A DNA stretch of 41,579 nucleotides from SIG424 sp045546695 (lineage in GTDB: Bacteria > Bacillota > Clostridia > UBA1212 > UBA1255). Positions 15,686 to 23,976 of this stretch are shown here, in pieces. Each line of letters begins with the position of its first letter. Within the stretch, counting starts at the first letter, position 1. Location: contig JAZQDE010000003.1 in assembly GCA_045546695.1 (NCBI GenBank), positions 1-41,579 on the forward strand, written 5' to 3'. The notes under the pieces were generated by a model, which saw nothing but the letters and a program-made list of their open reading frames with translations, had not been told where the DNA came from and did no database searches. Position numbers and translations under genes: made by a program.

Positions 15686-16843
15686 CTATTCAATATATAT
15701 TCTCGCTACTCTCTGGCTTATACCGGAAGTAATCTCGTAATTTATAGTGCCACATATCTTTGCAATGTCATCTGCGGTGAAAAGCGTTCCGCCAAAAACA
15801 TCGACAATATCGCCGCGCTTTATAACTTCTCCCCTGTTGAACATTTCTGTCGCATCGAGCATCGTCTGGTCCATGCATACCCTGCCAATTACGTCAAGAG
15901 CGTTTCCATTTATTTCCATCTGCGCTTTATTACTCATATTGCGTCTGTACCCGTCGGCATATCCTATCGGCACAGTCACAACGTAGCTGCCTTTCGGAGC
16001 CACAAAAGTACTGCCATAGCTTACAGGCAGGTCCTCTTCGATTTTCTTTACGAATGAAACACGGCTTTTTACTGCCATAACCGGTTTTAAGTCAAATCCG
16101 AGCGTCTTTATATATTCTGAAGGATTCATTCCGTAGAGAATAATTCCTGCTCTTACCATATCCATCTGCATTTGCGGGAAACGTATTATTGTCGCGCTGT
16201 TTGCGCAATGTGCTATGCTGATTATGCCCTCGGGCAGGTCATTTTGTCTGATTTTGTTTACCAATTTATGGAAAAAGTCAAACTGTCTGAGTGTATATTC
16301 TTCATTCTTTTCATCAGCTGTTGCAAAATGCGTGAAAATGCCTTCGGCAAACAGTCCCGGCATCCTGATTATATCCATAACATCTTCATATGCCTTGTCT
16401 GATGATTCTTCATCAGTCGCATTAAGCCCCACGCGACCCATACCTGTGTCAACAGCGATATGAATTTTGAGAGTAACGCCTTCTTCACATGCTTCTTCTG
16501 ACAATTTTTGGCAATCTTCATGTGAAAAAACTGCCACAGTGATATCATTCGAAGCGACTTCTTTAACGCGGCCGCAAGCAATGCTGCTTAGTACCAGAAT
16601 TGGAGATGTAATGTTATTCTGTCTCAGATAAAGTGCTTCATCTATTGTCGCAACAGCAAAATAATCAGTGCCAAATTCTTCCAGTTTTTGGCAAACCTTG
16701 ACTGCGCCATGTCCGTATGCATCTGCTTTGACTACCCACACGGCCTTAACATTCTGCCTTAATTGATTTTTGATTGCCCTTGCATTATGTACAAGATTGG
16801 CAAGATTAATCTCTGCCCATGTCCTGTCCTTATTTTTTTCCAT
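15686..16843 (-). CDS. alr: Alanine racemase
   Basis: The 385-residue protein is a PLP-dependent alanine racemase making D-alanine for peptidoglycan. The PLP lysine lies in VWVVKADAYGHGA (near residue 39), and the catalytic tyrosine of the second domain in LPVSYGSTF. The family motifs VGRVCMDQT-like (IGRVCMDQTMLD) and TVPIGYADGYRR are intact. The barrel (about 10-240) and C-terminal beta domain (about 245-385) are both complete. Its start overlaps the end of nnrD by 14 bases, and the antitoxin-mazF pair follows, the conserved Firmicute order. Confidence 0.96.
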   Translation of the reverse strand: MEKNKDRTWAEINLANLVHNARAIKNQLRQNVKAVWVVKADAYGHGAVKVCQKLEEFGTDYFAVATIDEALYLRQNNITSPILVLSSIACGRVKEVASNDITVAVFSHEDCQKLSEEACEEGVTLKIHIAVDTGMGRVGLNATDEESSDKAYEDVMDIIRMPGLFAEGIFTHFATADEKNEEYTLRQFDFFHKLVNKIRQNDLPEGIISIAHCANSATIIRFPQMQMDMVRAGIILYGMNPSEYIKTLGFDLKPVMAVKSRVSFVKKIEEDLPVSYGSTFVAPKGSYVVTVPIGYADGYRRNMSNKAQMEINGNALDVIGRVCMDQTMLDATEMFNRGEVIKRGDIVDVFGGTLFTADDIAKICGTINYEITSGISQRVARIYIE

Positions 16844-17741
16844 TTTTTATCTCCCCCAGCATGTCCGTAAGACACGTCGCAGTAACAAATCTCTGACCAT
16901 ATTTTCCGGCTGCTATATCGCCACAATGGCCGTGAATATATACTGCGTATCTTACGCAATCAAAAAGATTTACTTTGCCATAATCTGTCGCAATAAATCC
17001 TGCAATTATTCCACTCAGCACGTCTCCGCTACCGGCCGTCGCCATTCCCGGGTTGCCACTTGTGTTTTCACAAAGGATGTCGTGATTTCCAATTAATGTC
17101 TTGTTCCCTTTAAGAACAACAGTCGCCTTCAGCATACCGGCAAGGCTTTGTGTAAACTCTTCCCTGTTGTTATTTATATATTCAACGTCGGCCCCACTCA
17201 CGCGCGAAGCTTCCATAACATGTGGAGTAATAATACCATTTTCCGGCATATCCGCTGCCAGCTTCTGTGTTTTCCCTGTATAACTGTTAAGTGCATCGGC
17301 GTCTAGAAGCATCGGCGCATCAAAAGCCCCGTCAGTTTTATATTTTTTTACGAATCTTCTTACAAATCTGCAAGTTTCCGGATTATTCCCAAGTCCCGGG
17401 CCAATAACAACGCATGACGGATTTACAATTTTTTCCATTATTTCATCAACGTCATCCGGAATAAAATGGCCCTCCTGATTTCCGGTAATTGGTATTTTCA
17501 CCGCCTCGGGCACAAGCACCTCATATACAGGCATCGAAACACTTTTCGTGATTATATATACAAGTCCGGCTCCTGCTCTGAGCGCCGCTTTTGCACACAA
17601 AGAAGCAGCACCTGTCATTCCGGGGCTGCCTGCAATAATATATACTCTTCCATAATCACCCTTATGAGAATCTGAATTTCTCTCTTTTGTGAAAAATTCA
17701 GTCGCTTCTTCAAAAGTAGTCCTTACATCAATACTTCCCAT
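16830..17741 (-). CDS. nnrD: ADP-dependent NAD(P)H-hydrate dehydratase
   Basis: The 303-residue protein is the YjeF C-terminal-type kinase-fold enzyme that dehydrates damaged NAD(P)H hydrates back to NAD(P)H using ADP. Visible motifs are GDYGRVYIIAGSPGMTGAA near 27-45, CVVIGPGLGNN, GIITPHVMEASRVSG and the closing NPGMATAGSGDVLSGIIAGF, whose Gly-Ser-Gly-Asp holds the catalytic Asp. No epimerase (YjeF N-terminal) domain is fused. It is followed by alr with a 14-base overlap and starts 3 bases after the preceding small gene, with only AGAGAU-like sequence as binding site, so coupling is likely. Confidence 0.92.
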   Translation of the reverse strand: MGSIDVRTTFEEATEFFTKERNSDSHKGDYGRVYIIAGSPGMTGAASLCAKAALRAGAGLVYIITKSVSMPVYEVLVPEAVKIPITGNQEGHFIPDDVDEIMEKIVNPSCVVIGPGLGNNPETCRFVRRFVKKYKTDGAFDAPMLLDADALNSYTGKTQKLAADMPENGIITPHVMEASRVSGADVEYINNNREEFTQSLAGMLKATVVLKGNKTLIGNHDILCENTSGNPGMATAGSGDVLSGIIAGFIATDYGKVNLFDCVRYAVYIHGHCGDIAAGKYGQRFVTATCLTDMLGEIKNGKK

Positions 17742-17744
17742 AGC

Positions 17745-18089
17745 TTATCTCTTTTTCTTCTTGATAAACAGCGAGAAAAATCCTTCAAATACAAAGAAAA
17801 GGCATACGAGCACAATCGCAAGTACAAATATTATCTCTCCTGTGCTGTTCGTAGCTGCGTCCTTGTCACCCGGATCAATAATCGTAATCTCACCTTTGTT
17901 TGTAGCAATCGGCTGAGTTGTCGGTTTTGAAGGAGCAGTCGGAGTCGGCTCTGCCGTAGCCTCCGGAGTAGCTGTAATCTGTGGATCGGGCGAAACATCG
18001 TCCTGCCCATCATTTGCAAAAGTAAAGACTGGTGCAAAGATAGTAATGGATATTATTAAAGCTATGCAAAACAATAAAATTCTTTTCAT
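17745..18089 (-). CDS. Small secreted, C-terminally anchored protein of unknown function
   Basis: The 114-residue protein has a clear signal peptide (KRILLFCIALIISITIFAPVFTFA, cleavage likely after about residue 25). A Pro/Thr/Ala-rich linker (about 30-65) and a short acidic segment follow. A C-terminal hydrophobic helix (about 85-108) then ends in KKKKR, the layout of a stop-transfer anchor. No sorting motif such as LPxTG is seen. It lies between ecfT (gap 31 bases) and nnrD (gap 3 bases), so it belongs to the same transcript. I do not recognise it and infer no function beyond a surface location. Confidence 0.7.
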   Translation of the reverse strand: MKRILLFCIALIISITIFAPVFTFANDGQDDVSPDPQITATPEATAEPTPTAPSKPTTQPIATNKGEITIIDPGDKDAATNSTGEIIFVLAIVLVCLFFVFEGFFSLFIKKKKR

Positions 18090-18120
18090 TTATGTTCCTC
18101 CATGTTCTGTTACTGATATT

Positions 18121-18918
18121 TTACAACAAAATCTTCAGCATGACAATTAAACTTATAAATACAACCATTATTATTGCCACAACCAGGTCAACCAATGTAA
18201 ATTTAAGCACTCTGTATCTTGTTCTGCCCTCTGCTCCACGATATCCTCTGGCATTCATTGCAGTAGCTAAATCTGATGCTCGTCTCCACGCGCTTACAAA
18301 TAAAGGTATAAGCACCGGCACGTAACTTCTTACTTTTTTTATCAGATTTCTCGAGTCAAAATCTGTTCCTCTTGCCATCTGTGCTTTTACAATTCTATCA
18401 AGTTCGTCCGAAAATGTCGGTATGAATCTGAGTGCAATGCTCATCATCATTGCTATATCGTGCGCAGGAAATCGTATTATTTTCAGCGGTGAGAGCAGGC
18501 TTTCAATACCATCTGTAAGTGACGATGACGAAGTTGTATACGTCAGAATTGACGCTCCCATAACGAGCAACAACACCCTCATCGCTATTTTCACGCAATA
18601 TATTACTGATTCTTTGTAAATTACTATAAATTTCCATTCAAACCATATGGTATGTCCAGTGTGAATGAACAGGTTCAGTATCATGGTAAAAATTACGATG
18701 AAGAGTACAGGCTTAATGCTTTTGAATATATATTTCATCGGAAGTTTTGCAATTATATATGCCGCGAATACAAAAACAGCTGCTATTGCGTACCCGATAA
18801 ACGTTCCTATAAGCATAACACCCACCATGTATGCTATCATCGCAAGAAATTTCGTTCTTGGATCTGCTCTGTGAATCGGTGTCTTCCCCGGGATATATTG
18901 TCCTAATGTTATTCTCAT
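18121..18918 (-). CDS. ecfT: ECF transporter transmembrane subunit EcfT
   Basis: The 265-residue protein begins RITLGQYIPGKTPIHRADPRTKF, a strongly conserved EcfT opening. It has five or so membrane helices and the two coupling motifs with Ala-Arg-Gly, seen here in AQMARGTDFDSRN and AMNARGYRGAEGR, which contact the ATPases. It joins the two EcfA ATPases to exchangeable substrate-binding (S) subunits for vitamin or metal uptake. No S subunit is in the window, as expected for a group II (shared) system. Its ATG overlaps the ecfA2 stop by four bases. Confidence 0.95.
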   Translation of the reverse strand: MRITLGQYIPGKTPIHRADPRTKFLAMIAYMVGVMLIGTFIGYAIAAVFVFAAYIIAKLPMKYIFKSIKPVLFIVIFTMILNLFIHTGHTIWFEWKFIVIYKESVIYCVKIAMRVLLLVMGASILTYTTSSSSLTDGIESLLSPLKIIRFPAHDIAMMMSIALRFIPTFSDELDRIVKAQMARGTDFDSRNLIKKVRSYVPVLIPLFVSAWRRASDLATAMNARGYRGAEGRTRYRVLKFTLVDLVVAIIMVVFISLIVMLKILL

Positions 18919-19772
18919 GCCTTTTCACCTCCAAGAAGATCAAGTAAGCACTTTGTCGCTTCCTCGACGGTGAAAATCTCGCAGTCTATATCATACTGCG
19001 GATATGCTGCTGCAAGTTGTTTAAACAGCGTTGCAATCTGTGGCACACCCAGACCAATACTGTTGAGCTTGTCCTCGTCGGCAAAAACCTTTCCGGGAGG
19101 ACCTATCATTTCAATTTTGCCGCGATTCATTACGATTACTTTATTTGCATATTTGGCAACGTCTTCCATACTGTGGGAAACAAGTACGATAGTTATTCCA
19201 TATTCTTTTCTGAGCTTCATTGCAAAATCAAGTATATCATCGCGTCCGATAGGATCGAGACCCGCCGCAGGTTCATCTAAAACGAGTATCTGCGGATTCA
19301 TAACAATAACTCCGGCGATTGCAGCTCTTCTTTTTTGTCCTCCGGACAGATCGTATATTGAGTTGTCAAGCAAATCAAGATCAAGTCCGACTGCTTCTGC
19401 CGCACGGATTACCCTGTCTTTTTCTTCTTCTTTTGAAAGCTTTTCGTGTCTGAGTCCAAAAGCGATGTCTTTATATACTGTCGATTCAAAGAGCTGGTGT
19501 TCCGGATACTGGAAAACAAATCCAACAGATTTTCTGAGAATCTTTACGTTTGAATCATTTACGCATTCGTCATTGAGATAAATATTGCCTTCTTCCGGCT
19601 TCAGTAGTCCGTTGAAATGCTGTACCAGCGTTGATTTTCCGCATCCTGTATGTCCGATTATGCCAACAAAATCTCCTTTTTCTATTTCGAAGCTCACGTC
19701 TTTAAGCGCCTTTTTTTCAAACGGCGTTCCCTTCATATATGTATATGATAAATTCTCGATTTTCAACAACAT
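18915..19772 (-). CDS. ecfA2: ECF transporter ATPase EcfA2
   Basis: The 285-residue ABC ATPase has Walker A GHTGCGKSTL (about 39-48), Q-loop FQYPEHQLF, signature LSGGQKRRAAIAG, Walker B ILVLDEPAAGLDP and the switch His in VSHSMEDV. The C-terminal extension (about 225-285) contains the Lys/Glu-rich EcfA dimer region. It powers uptake together with EcfA1 and EcfT. It starts nine bases after ecfA1. Confidence 0.95.
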   Translation of the reverse strand: MLLKIENLSYTYMKGTPFEKKALKDVSFEIEKGDFVGIIGHTGCGKSTLVQHFNGLLKPEEGNIYLNDECVNDSNVKILRKSVGFVFQYPEHQLFESTVYKDIAFGLRHEKLSKEEEKDRVIRAAEAVGLDLDLLDNSIYDLSGGQKRRAAIAGVIVMNPQILVLDEPAAGLDPIGRDDILDFAMKLRKEYGITIVLVSHSMEDVAKYANKVIVMNRGKIEMIGPPGKVFADEDKLNSIGLGVPQIATLFKQLAAAYPQYDIDCEIFTVEEATKCLLDLLGGEKA

Positions 19773-19781
19773 AATATACGC

Positions 19782-20669
19782 TCACTTCTCCAGCAATTTT
19801 TCAAGAACTTTGGCAGCTTCATCAATAGTAATAATATCCGCAGGGACATCAACACCATTTTTTCTAAGGTTTTCCATTAACTGGGATACCTGCGGTACTT
19901 CAAGTCCGGCTTTTTTCATCATCTCTCCCTGTGAAAAGATTTCTTTAGGTGTGCCGGAAGCAATAACTTCACCCTTATCTATTACAATAACACGGTCTGC
20001 TCCTGATACTTCATCCATATGATGCGTAATGTGAAGCACCGTCATATTTTCTTCTTTATTGAGTTTATGAACAACATCCATAACTTCTTTTCTACCTATA
20101 GGATCCAGCATCGCTGTTGCCTCGTCAAGAATAACAACTTTAGGATGCATTGCAAGGATACCTGCGATGGCGACTCTCTGTTTTTGTCCACCCGAGAGCA
20201 TGTGTGGCTCTTTATCACCAAAGCCCTCTAAACCAACGTATCTGAGAGCTTCATCAATACGTGCCTGCATTTCATTTGTTGGCACGCCAATATTTTCAAG
20301 ACCAAAGGCAACGTCATCATTGACTGTTGTTCCTATAATCTGGTTATCCGGATTCTGGAATACCATTCCGACAGCTGCTCTTACATCCCACGTCTGTTCA
20401 GGATCAAGAGTGTCTGCAGAATCTACGTATATTTTACCTTCTGTCGGAAAAATCAATGCGTCAGTAAGTCTGGCAAGCGTTGATTTACCTGATCCGTTTC
20501 TGCCGATAATAGCAAGAAATTCGCCCTTTTTCACCGTAAAAGTGATATTTTTCACGGCAAAAGGAATAACATGAGGAACCTGCATATTATTAAGCTGTTT
20601 ATCCTCATCGTCATCATAATCATATTCATATGAATAAGAAACGTTTTCGTATTTAATGATATCTTCCAT
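19782..20669 (-). CDS. ecfA1: ECF transporter ATPase EcfA1
   Basis: The 295-residue ABC ATPase has Walker A GRNGSGKSTL (about 56-65), Q-loop FQNPDNQIIG, signature LSGGQKQRVAIAG, Walker B VVILDEATAMLDP and switch His ITHHMDEV. The N-terminus (about 12-27) has an acidic insert YDDDEDKQ before the fold continues. The start at 20669 fits family alignment (DIIKYENVSYSY), but the bases before it are CCCTTTTTGTTTTAACT, the tail of a terminator-like hairpin, with no Shine-Dalgarno visible. A later Met at about residue 29 also lacks a good site and would cut into the first strand. Confidence 0.93.
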   Translation of the reverse strand: MEDIIKYENVSYSYEYDYDDDEDKQLNNMQVPHVIPFAVKNITFTVKKGEFLAIIGRNGSGKSTLARLTDALIFPTEGKIYVDSADTLDPEQTWDVRAAVGMVFQNPDNQIIGTTVNDDVAFGLENIGVPTNEMQARIDEALRYVGLEGFGDKEPHMLSGGQKQRVAIAGILAMHPKVVILDEATAMLDPIGRKEVMDVVHKLNKEENMTVLHITHHMDEVSGADRVIVIDKGEVIASGTPKEIFSQGEMMKKAGLEVPQVSQLMENLRKNGVDVPADIITIDEAAKVLEKLLEK

Positions 20670-20675
20670 AGTTAA

Positions 20676-20726
20676 AACAAAAAGGGATTTTGTTATGTGC
20701 GATTCAGCCCATAACGAAATCCCTCA
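20676..20726 (-). terminator. Strong hairpin at the end of the ribosomal operon
   Basis: Two 15-base arms (20710-20724 and 20683-20697) pair at 14 of 15 positions with a 12-base loop. They are followed on the minus strand by TTTTTGTTTT, a standard intrinsic terminator. It lies 20 bases after the rplQ stop and ends only a few bases before the ecfA1 start codon. Confidence 0.88.
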
Positions 20727-20745
20727 GAAAATCTATTTGTGCATA

Positions 20746-21282
20746 TTACACTAACTCGATGATAGCCATCGGAGCGGCATCGCCTCTACGAGCGCCTGTC
20801 TTGTAGATTCTTGTGTAACCACCCTTGCGATTCTTGCTCTTGTACTCAGGAGCGATCTCGTCAAAGAGTTTATTTACAACTTTAGTTGCTTTGCCTTCGC
20901 TGTCAACTGTCTCTACATCATATACCCATTCCATGATTAATCTTCTTGCAGCAAGTCTGGAAGGATTATCAACTCTTGCGAGCTCTGTTGTAACTTCACG
21001 GTCAACAAACTTTGTGAACTGTTTGCCATTCTTTGATGTAACAACTTCTGTCTGCTTCTTACCCTTAGCATTTACCGGTACTTTACTTACCTTAACCTGC
21101 TTTGTTGTAAAGTTGTCAGCTTCCTTTACTGCCTTTGCGATCAATCTTTCAGCAATACTCTGGATTTCTTTTGCTCTTGTCTCTGTAGTTACGATTGAAC
21201 CATGCTGGAGCAATGAAGTAACCATTCCGCGAAGTATAGCTTTTCTTTGATCTGCTTTGCGACCTAATTTTCTATAACCCAT
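20746..21282 (-). CDS. rplQ: 50S ribosomal protein L17
   Basis: The 178-residue protein begins GYRKLGRKADQRKAILRGMVTSLLQHGSI, the invariant L17 opening, and ends RKGGYTRIYKTGARRGDAAPMAIIEL. Between them (about 58-95) is a Lys-rich insert (NAKGKKQTEVVTSKNGKQF) that makes it longer than the usual 120 residues; inserts of this kind are familiar in clostridial L17. It is the last gene of the super-operon, 32 bases after rpoA. Confidence 0.96.
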   Translation of the reverse strand: MGYRKLGRKADQRKAILRGMVTSLLQHGSIVTTETRAKEIQSIAERLIAKAVKEADNFTTKQVKVSKVPVNAKGKKQTEVVTSKNGKQFTKFVDREVTTELARVDNPSRLAARRLIMEWVYDVETVDSEGKATKVVNKLFDEIAPEYKSKNRKGGYTRIYKTGARRGDAAPMAIIELV

Positions 21283-21314
21283 AATAACAATTAACCTCCA
21301 ATCAATTTTGGGAC

Positions 21315-22274
21315 TTATTCATCACTGTTCTTCAGTGAAAGTCCTAAGGATTTAAGTTTGAAAATAACTTCCTCCAATGACTTTCTTCCGAGGTTTCTAA
21401 CCTTCATCATGTCATCTTCAGTCTTATTAACCAAATCCTCAACTGTGTTTACAGCTGCACGCTTCAAACAATTGTACGAACGAACAGACAAATCCAACTC
21501 TTCGATGTTCATCTCAAGGATCTTCTCTTTTTGTGATGAGGCATCATCAATTACCTTTGCAGGAGCCTCGACAATAACGTCCTCTTCGTCAAGATTAACG
21601 AATACATAAAGTTGATCTATAAGAATCTTAGCACTCTGGCTGATAGCGTCCTTAGGTGTAAGTGCACCATTTGTCCAGACTTCAAGAGTTAATTTATCGT
21701 AGTCAGTTACATTACCAACACGTGTATTTTCAACAGTATAATTAACCTTTTTAATTGGTGAAAAGATAGAATCTATCGGAATAACACCATTAGGTAAATT
21801 ATTTTTCTTATTCTTCTCAGCAGTACGCCAACCAACAGAAGTGCCGAGTTCCATCTCAATAAGTAATCTGCCATCTCCGTTAAGTGTAGCAATGTGTAAT
21901 TCAGGATTAAGAATCTCAACGTCAGCATCACAAATAATATCGCTTGCAAGAACAGGACCTCTCTCGGTCTTGTCAATTCTTACAAACTTAGGCTCGCCAT
22001 CAGAAAACAGTTTGAAGCCAATTTGTTTGATATTGAGAATAATCTCTGTTACATCTTCAACTACGCCCGGAATTGTTGAAAATTCGTGGCATGTACCATC
22101 TATTTTAATGTTAACTACAGCTGATCCTTCTAAGGAAGAAAGCAATATGCGTCTTAACGAATTACCAAGTGTTGTGCCGTAACCTCTCTCAAGTGGCTCA
22201 ACAACGAACTTGCCGTATCTTTCAGCTTCGTCGCTTGCAACACATTCAATTCTCACTTTTTCAATTTCGTTCAT
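21315..22274 (-). CDS. rpoA: DNA-directed RNA polymerase alpha subunit
   Basis: The 319-residue protein has the assembly domain (about 1-230), with KFVVEPLERGYGTTLGNSLRRILLSSLEGSA as the dimer core, then a linker and the C-terminal domain (about 248-312; ELDLSVRSYNCLKRAAVNTVEDLV and RNLGRKSLEEVIFKL), which binds UP elements and activators. Length is normal. It lies between rpsD and rplQ, as in the standard alpha operon. Confidence 0.98.
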   Translation of the reverse strand: MNEIEKVRIECVASDEAERYGKFVVEPLERGYGTTLGNSLRRILLSSLEGSAVVNIKIDGTCHEFSTIPGVVEDVTEIILNIKQIGFKLFSDGEPKFVRIDKTERGPVLASDIICDADVEILNPELHIATLNGDGRLLIEMELGTSVGWRTAEKNKKNNLPNGVIPIDSIFSPIKKVNYTVENTRVGNVTDYDKLTLEVWTNGALTPKDAISQSAKILIDQLYVFVNLDEEDVIVEAPAKVIDDASSQKEKILEMNIEELDLSVRSYNCLKRAAVNTVEDLVNKTEDDMMKVRNLGRKSLEEVIFKLKSLGLSLKNSDE

Positions 22275-22306
22275 AGCAACCTCCTTAAATTACTAACAAT
22301 AGCCTA

Positions 22307-22918
22307 TTATTTACTATACAACTCAACGATGAGGTGCTCTTGGATAGGCATATCGATGTCTGCACGTACAGGATAAGCTGTTACTGTAGCTTGCATCTTT
22401 TCACTATCAACAGATAACCACTGAGGAACAATTCTTGAACTTGTAACATCCTGAATCTCGCTGAATCTCTTGCTCTCTTTGCTCTTCTCGCAAAGTGCAA
22501 CAACATCATTTACAGATACGAGGTATGAAGGAATGTTAACCTTTTTACCATTTACTGTGAAATGTGCGTGTGTAACCATCTGACGAGCTTCTTTACGTGT
22601 TGTTGCAAGACCCATACGGAATACAACGTTGTCAAGACGACGCTCTATTGTTGTGAGGAGAACTTCACCTGTAATACCCTTTGCTCTTGCAGCTTTTTCA
22701 TAATATTTTCTGAACTGCTTTTCAAGGATACCATAAACAAACTTAACCTTCTGCTTCTCAGCAAGCTGTGCTGCGTATTCGCTCTTCTTGCCTCTCTTGT
22801 TAGCGCCGGGATTTCTCTTGTTTGATTCATTTTTTGATTTTGCAGTGTAGCCCATTTCTGCAGGTGAAATGCCCAGGGCTCTGCAACGCTTTACTATAGG
22901 TTGAATATTTCTAGCCAT
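22307..22918 (-). CDS. rpsD: 30S ribosomal protein S4
   Basis: The 203-residue protein starts ARNIQPIVKRCRALGISPAEMGYT and has the S4 RNA-binding domain at about 92-155 (RLDNVVFRMGLATTRKEARQMVTHAHFTVNGKKV). The N-terminal part lacks the four-cysteine zinc site, so it is the zinc-independent form. S4 nucleates 30S assembly and in several bacteria represses its own operon. It lies between rpsK and rpoA. Confidence 0.97.
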   Translation of the reverse strand: MARNIQPIVKRCRALGISPAEMGYTAKSKNESNKRNPGANKRGKKSEYAAQLAEKQKVKFVYGILEKQFRKYYEKAARAKGITGEVLLTTIERRLDNVVFRMGLATTRKEARQMVTHAHFTVNGKKVNIPSYLVSVNDVVALCEKSKESKRFSEIQDVTSSRIVPQWLSVDSEKMQATVTAYPVRADIDMPIQEHLIVELYSK

Positions 22919-22936
22919 TTTAAAACACCTCCATAA

Positions 22937-23332
22937 TCAGACTCTTCTTCTCTTAGGCGGTCTACAACCGTTGTGAGGAATTGGAGTCTCGTCCTTGATT
23001 AAAGTAACGTCAAGGCCTGCTACCTGAAGAGCTCTGATTGCAGATTCACGACCTGCTCCGGGACCTCTTACATAAACTTCTACTGACTTAAGACCGTACT
23101 CCATAGCAGCTTTTGCAGCAGCTTCTGCAGCTGACTGAGCTGCGAAAGGAGTGTTCTTCTTTGAACCTCTGAAACCGAGGCCGCCGGCACTTGCCCATGA
23201 AAGTGTATTACCTGCTTTGTCAGTCATAGTGATAATTGTATTATTAAAAGTTGAACGGATATGAGCCTGACCGTATTCAACAAACTTACGTTCTTTTCTC
23301 TTACCCCTTGTTCTCTTTGCCTTAACAGCCAT
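22937..23332 (-). CDS. rpsK: 30S ribosomal protein S11
   Basis: The 131-residue protein shows the conserved S11 core (AHIRSTFNNTIITMTDKAGN, SWASAGGLGFRGSKKNTPFAAQ) and the C-terminal HNGCRPPKRRRV. Spacing to rpsM is 12 bases and to rpsD 18 bases, each with an AGGAGG site. Confidence 0.97.
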   Translation of the reverse strand: MAVKAKRTRGKRKERKFVEYGQAHIRSTFNNTIITMTDKAGNTLSWASAGGLGFRGSKKNTPFAAQSAAEAAAKAAMEYGLKSVEVYVRGPGAGRESAIRALQVAGLDVTLIKDETPIPHNGCRPPKRRRV

Positions 23333-23344
23333 AACTTAACCTCC

Positions 23345-23713
23345 TTATTTCTTCTTGCCTGCTACTGTCTTGCAAGGACCTTTTCTTGTTCTTGCATTCG
23401 TCTTTGTTCTCTGACCTCTAACGGGCAGACCCATCTTATGACGTCTTCCTCTGTAGCAACCGATTTCCATAAGTCGCTTAATGTTGAGTGATATTTCTCT
23501 ACGAACATCACCTTCAACTGTATACTCTTTATCGATGATATCTCTGAGACTGTTAACCTCGTCATCTGTCAAATCCCTGATTCTTGTGTCGGGATTAATA
23601 CCTGTTTTCTTTAAAATCTCGATTGAAGTAGATCTACCAATACCATAAATGTATGTCAGACCAATCTCAACGCGTTTTTCTCTCGGCAAGTCAACACCTG
23701 CAATACGAGCCAT
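23345..23713 (-). CDS. rpsM: 30S ribosomal protein S13
   Basis: The 122-residue protein has ARIAGVDLPREKRVEIGLTYIYGIG at the start and RGRRHKMGLPVRGQRTKTNARTRKG near the end, both S13 hallmarks; it sits at the 30S head next to the 50S. It is preceded by GGAGG and an unusually long 133-base spacer after rpmJ. Confidence 0.97.
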   Translation of the reverse strand: MARIAGVDLPREKRVEIGLTYIYGIGRSTSIEILKKTGINPDTRIRDLTDDEVNSLRDIIDKEYTVEGDVRREISLNIKRLMEIGCYRGRRHKMGLPVRGQRTKTNARTRKGPCKTVAGKKK

Positions 23714-23770
23714 CTGTTACAACACCTCCGCTTTAATATAAAACATCTAAAAATATATATTCTATCTCAA

Positions 23771-23810
23771 CACTTTAAAGCTCATGTTAAACATGCAGCC
23801 GCACTTTAAA
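23771..23810. repeat. Repeated motif and palindrome in the rpmJ-rpsM spacer
   Basis: CACTTTAAA occurs at 23771-23779 and again at 23802-23810, 31 bases apart, with the near-perfect palindrome CATGTTAAACATG (23783-23795) between them. The whole spacer is 133 bases, while most neighbours are separated by 10-30 bases. A weak promoter-like TTTAAA plus TATATT (16-base spacer) is also present on the minus strand. Confidence 0.4.
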
Positions 23811-23846
23811 ATGTAAAAGTCAGATATAAAAAACTTGTGGCCGGAA

Positions 23847-23963
23847 TCAGCCCTGCTTCTGCTTGTGCTTCGGATAAGCATCGCAGATAACCATTACTTT
23901 ACCTTTTCTCTTAATCACCTTGCATTTATCGCAAATAGGCTTTACTGACGGTCTTACTTTCAT
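23847..23963 (-). CDS. rpmJ: 50S ribosomal protein L36
   Basis: A 38-residue protein, MKVRPSVKPICDKCKVI followed by KRKGKVMVICDAYPKHKQKQG. The zinc-ribbon ligands Cys-x2-Cys, a third Cys and His are all present (C+ form). It lies 13 bases downstream of infA with AGGAGG ahead of the ATG. Confidence 0.96.
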   Translation of the reverse strand: MKVRPSVKPICDKCKVIKRKGKVMVICDAYPKHKQKQG

Positions 23964-23976
23964 CTTAAAATCCTCC

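Noticed and set aside
20746..21282. Lys-rich insert that makes L17 about 50 residues longer than usual
   Set aside because: Inserts at this place are familiar in clostridial L17 proteins.
23847..23963. One extra residue between the last Cys and His of L36 compared with the common 37-residue form
   Set aside because: 38-residue L36 proteins with this spacing are known from other bacteria, and all metal ligands are present.
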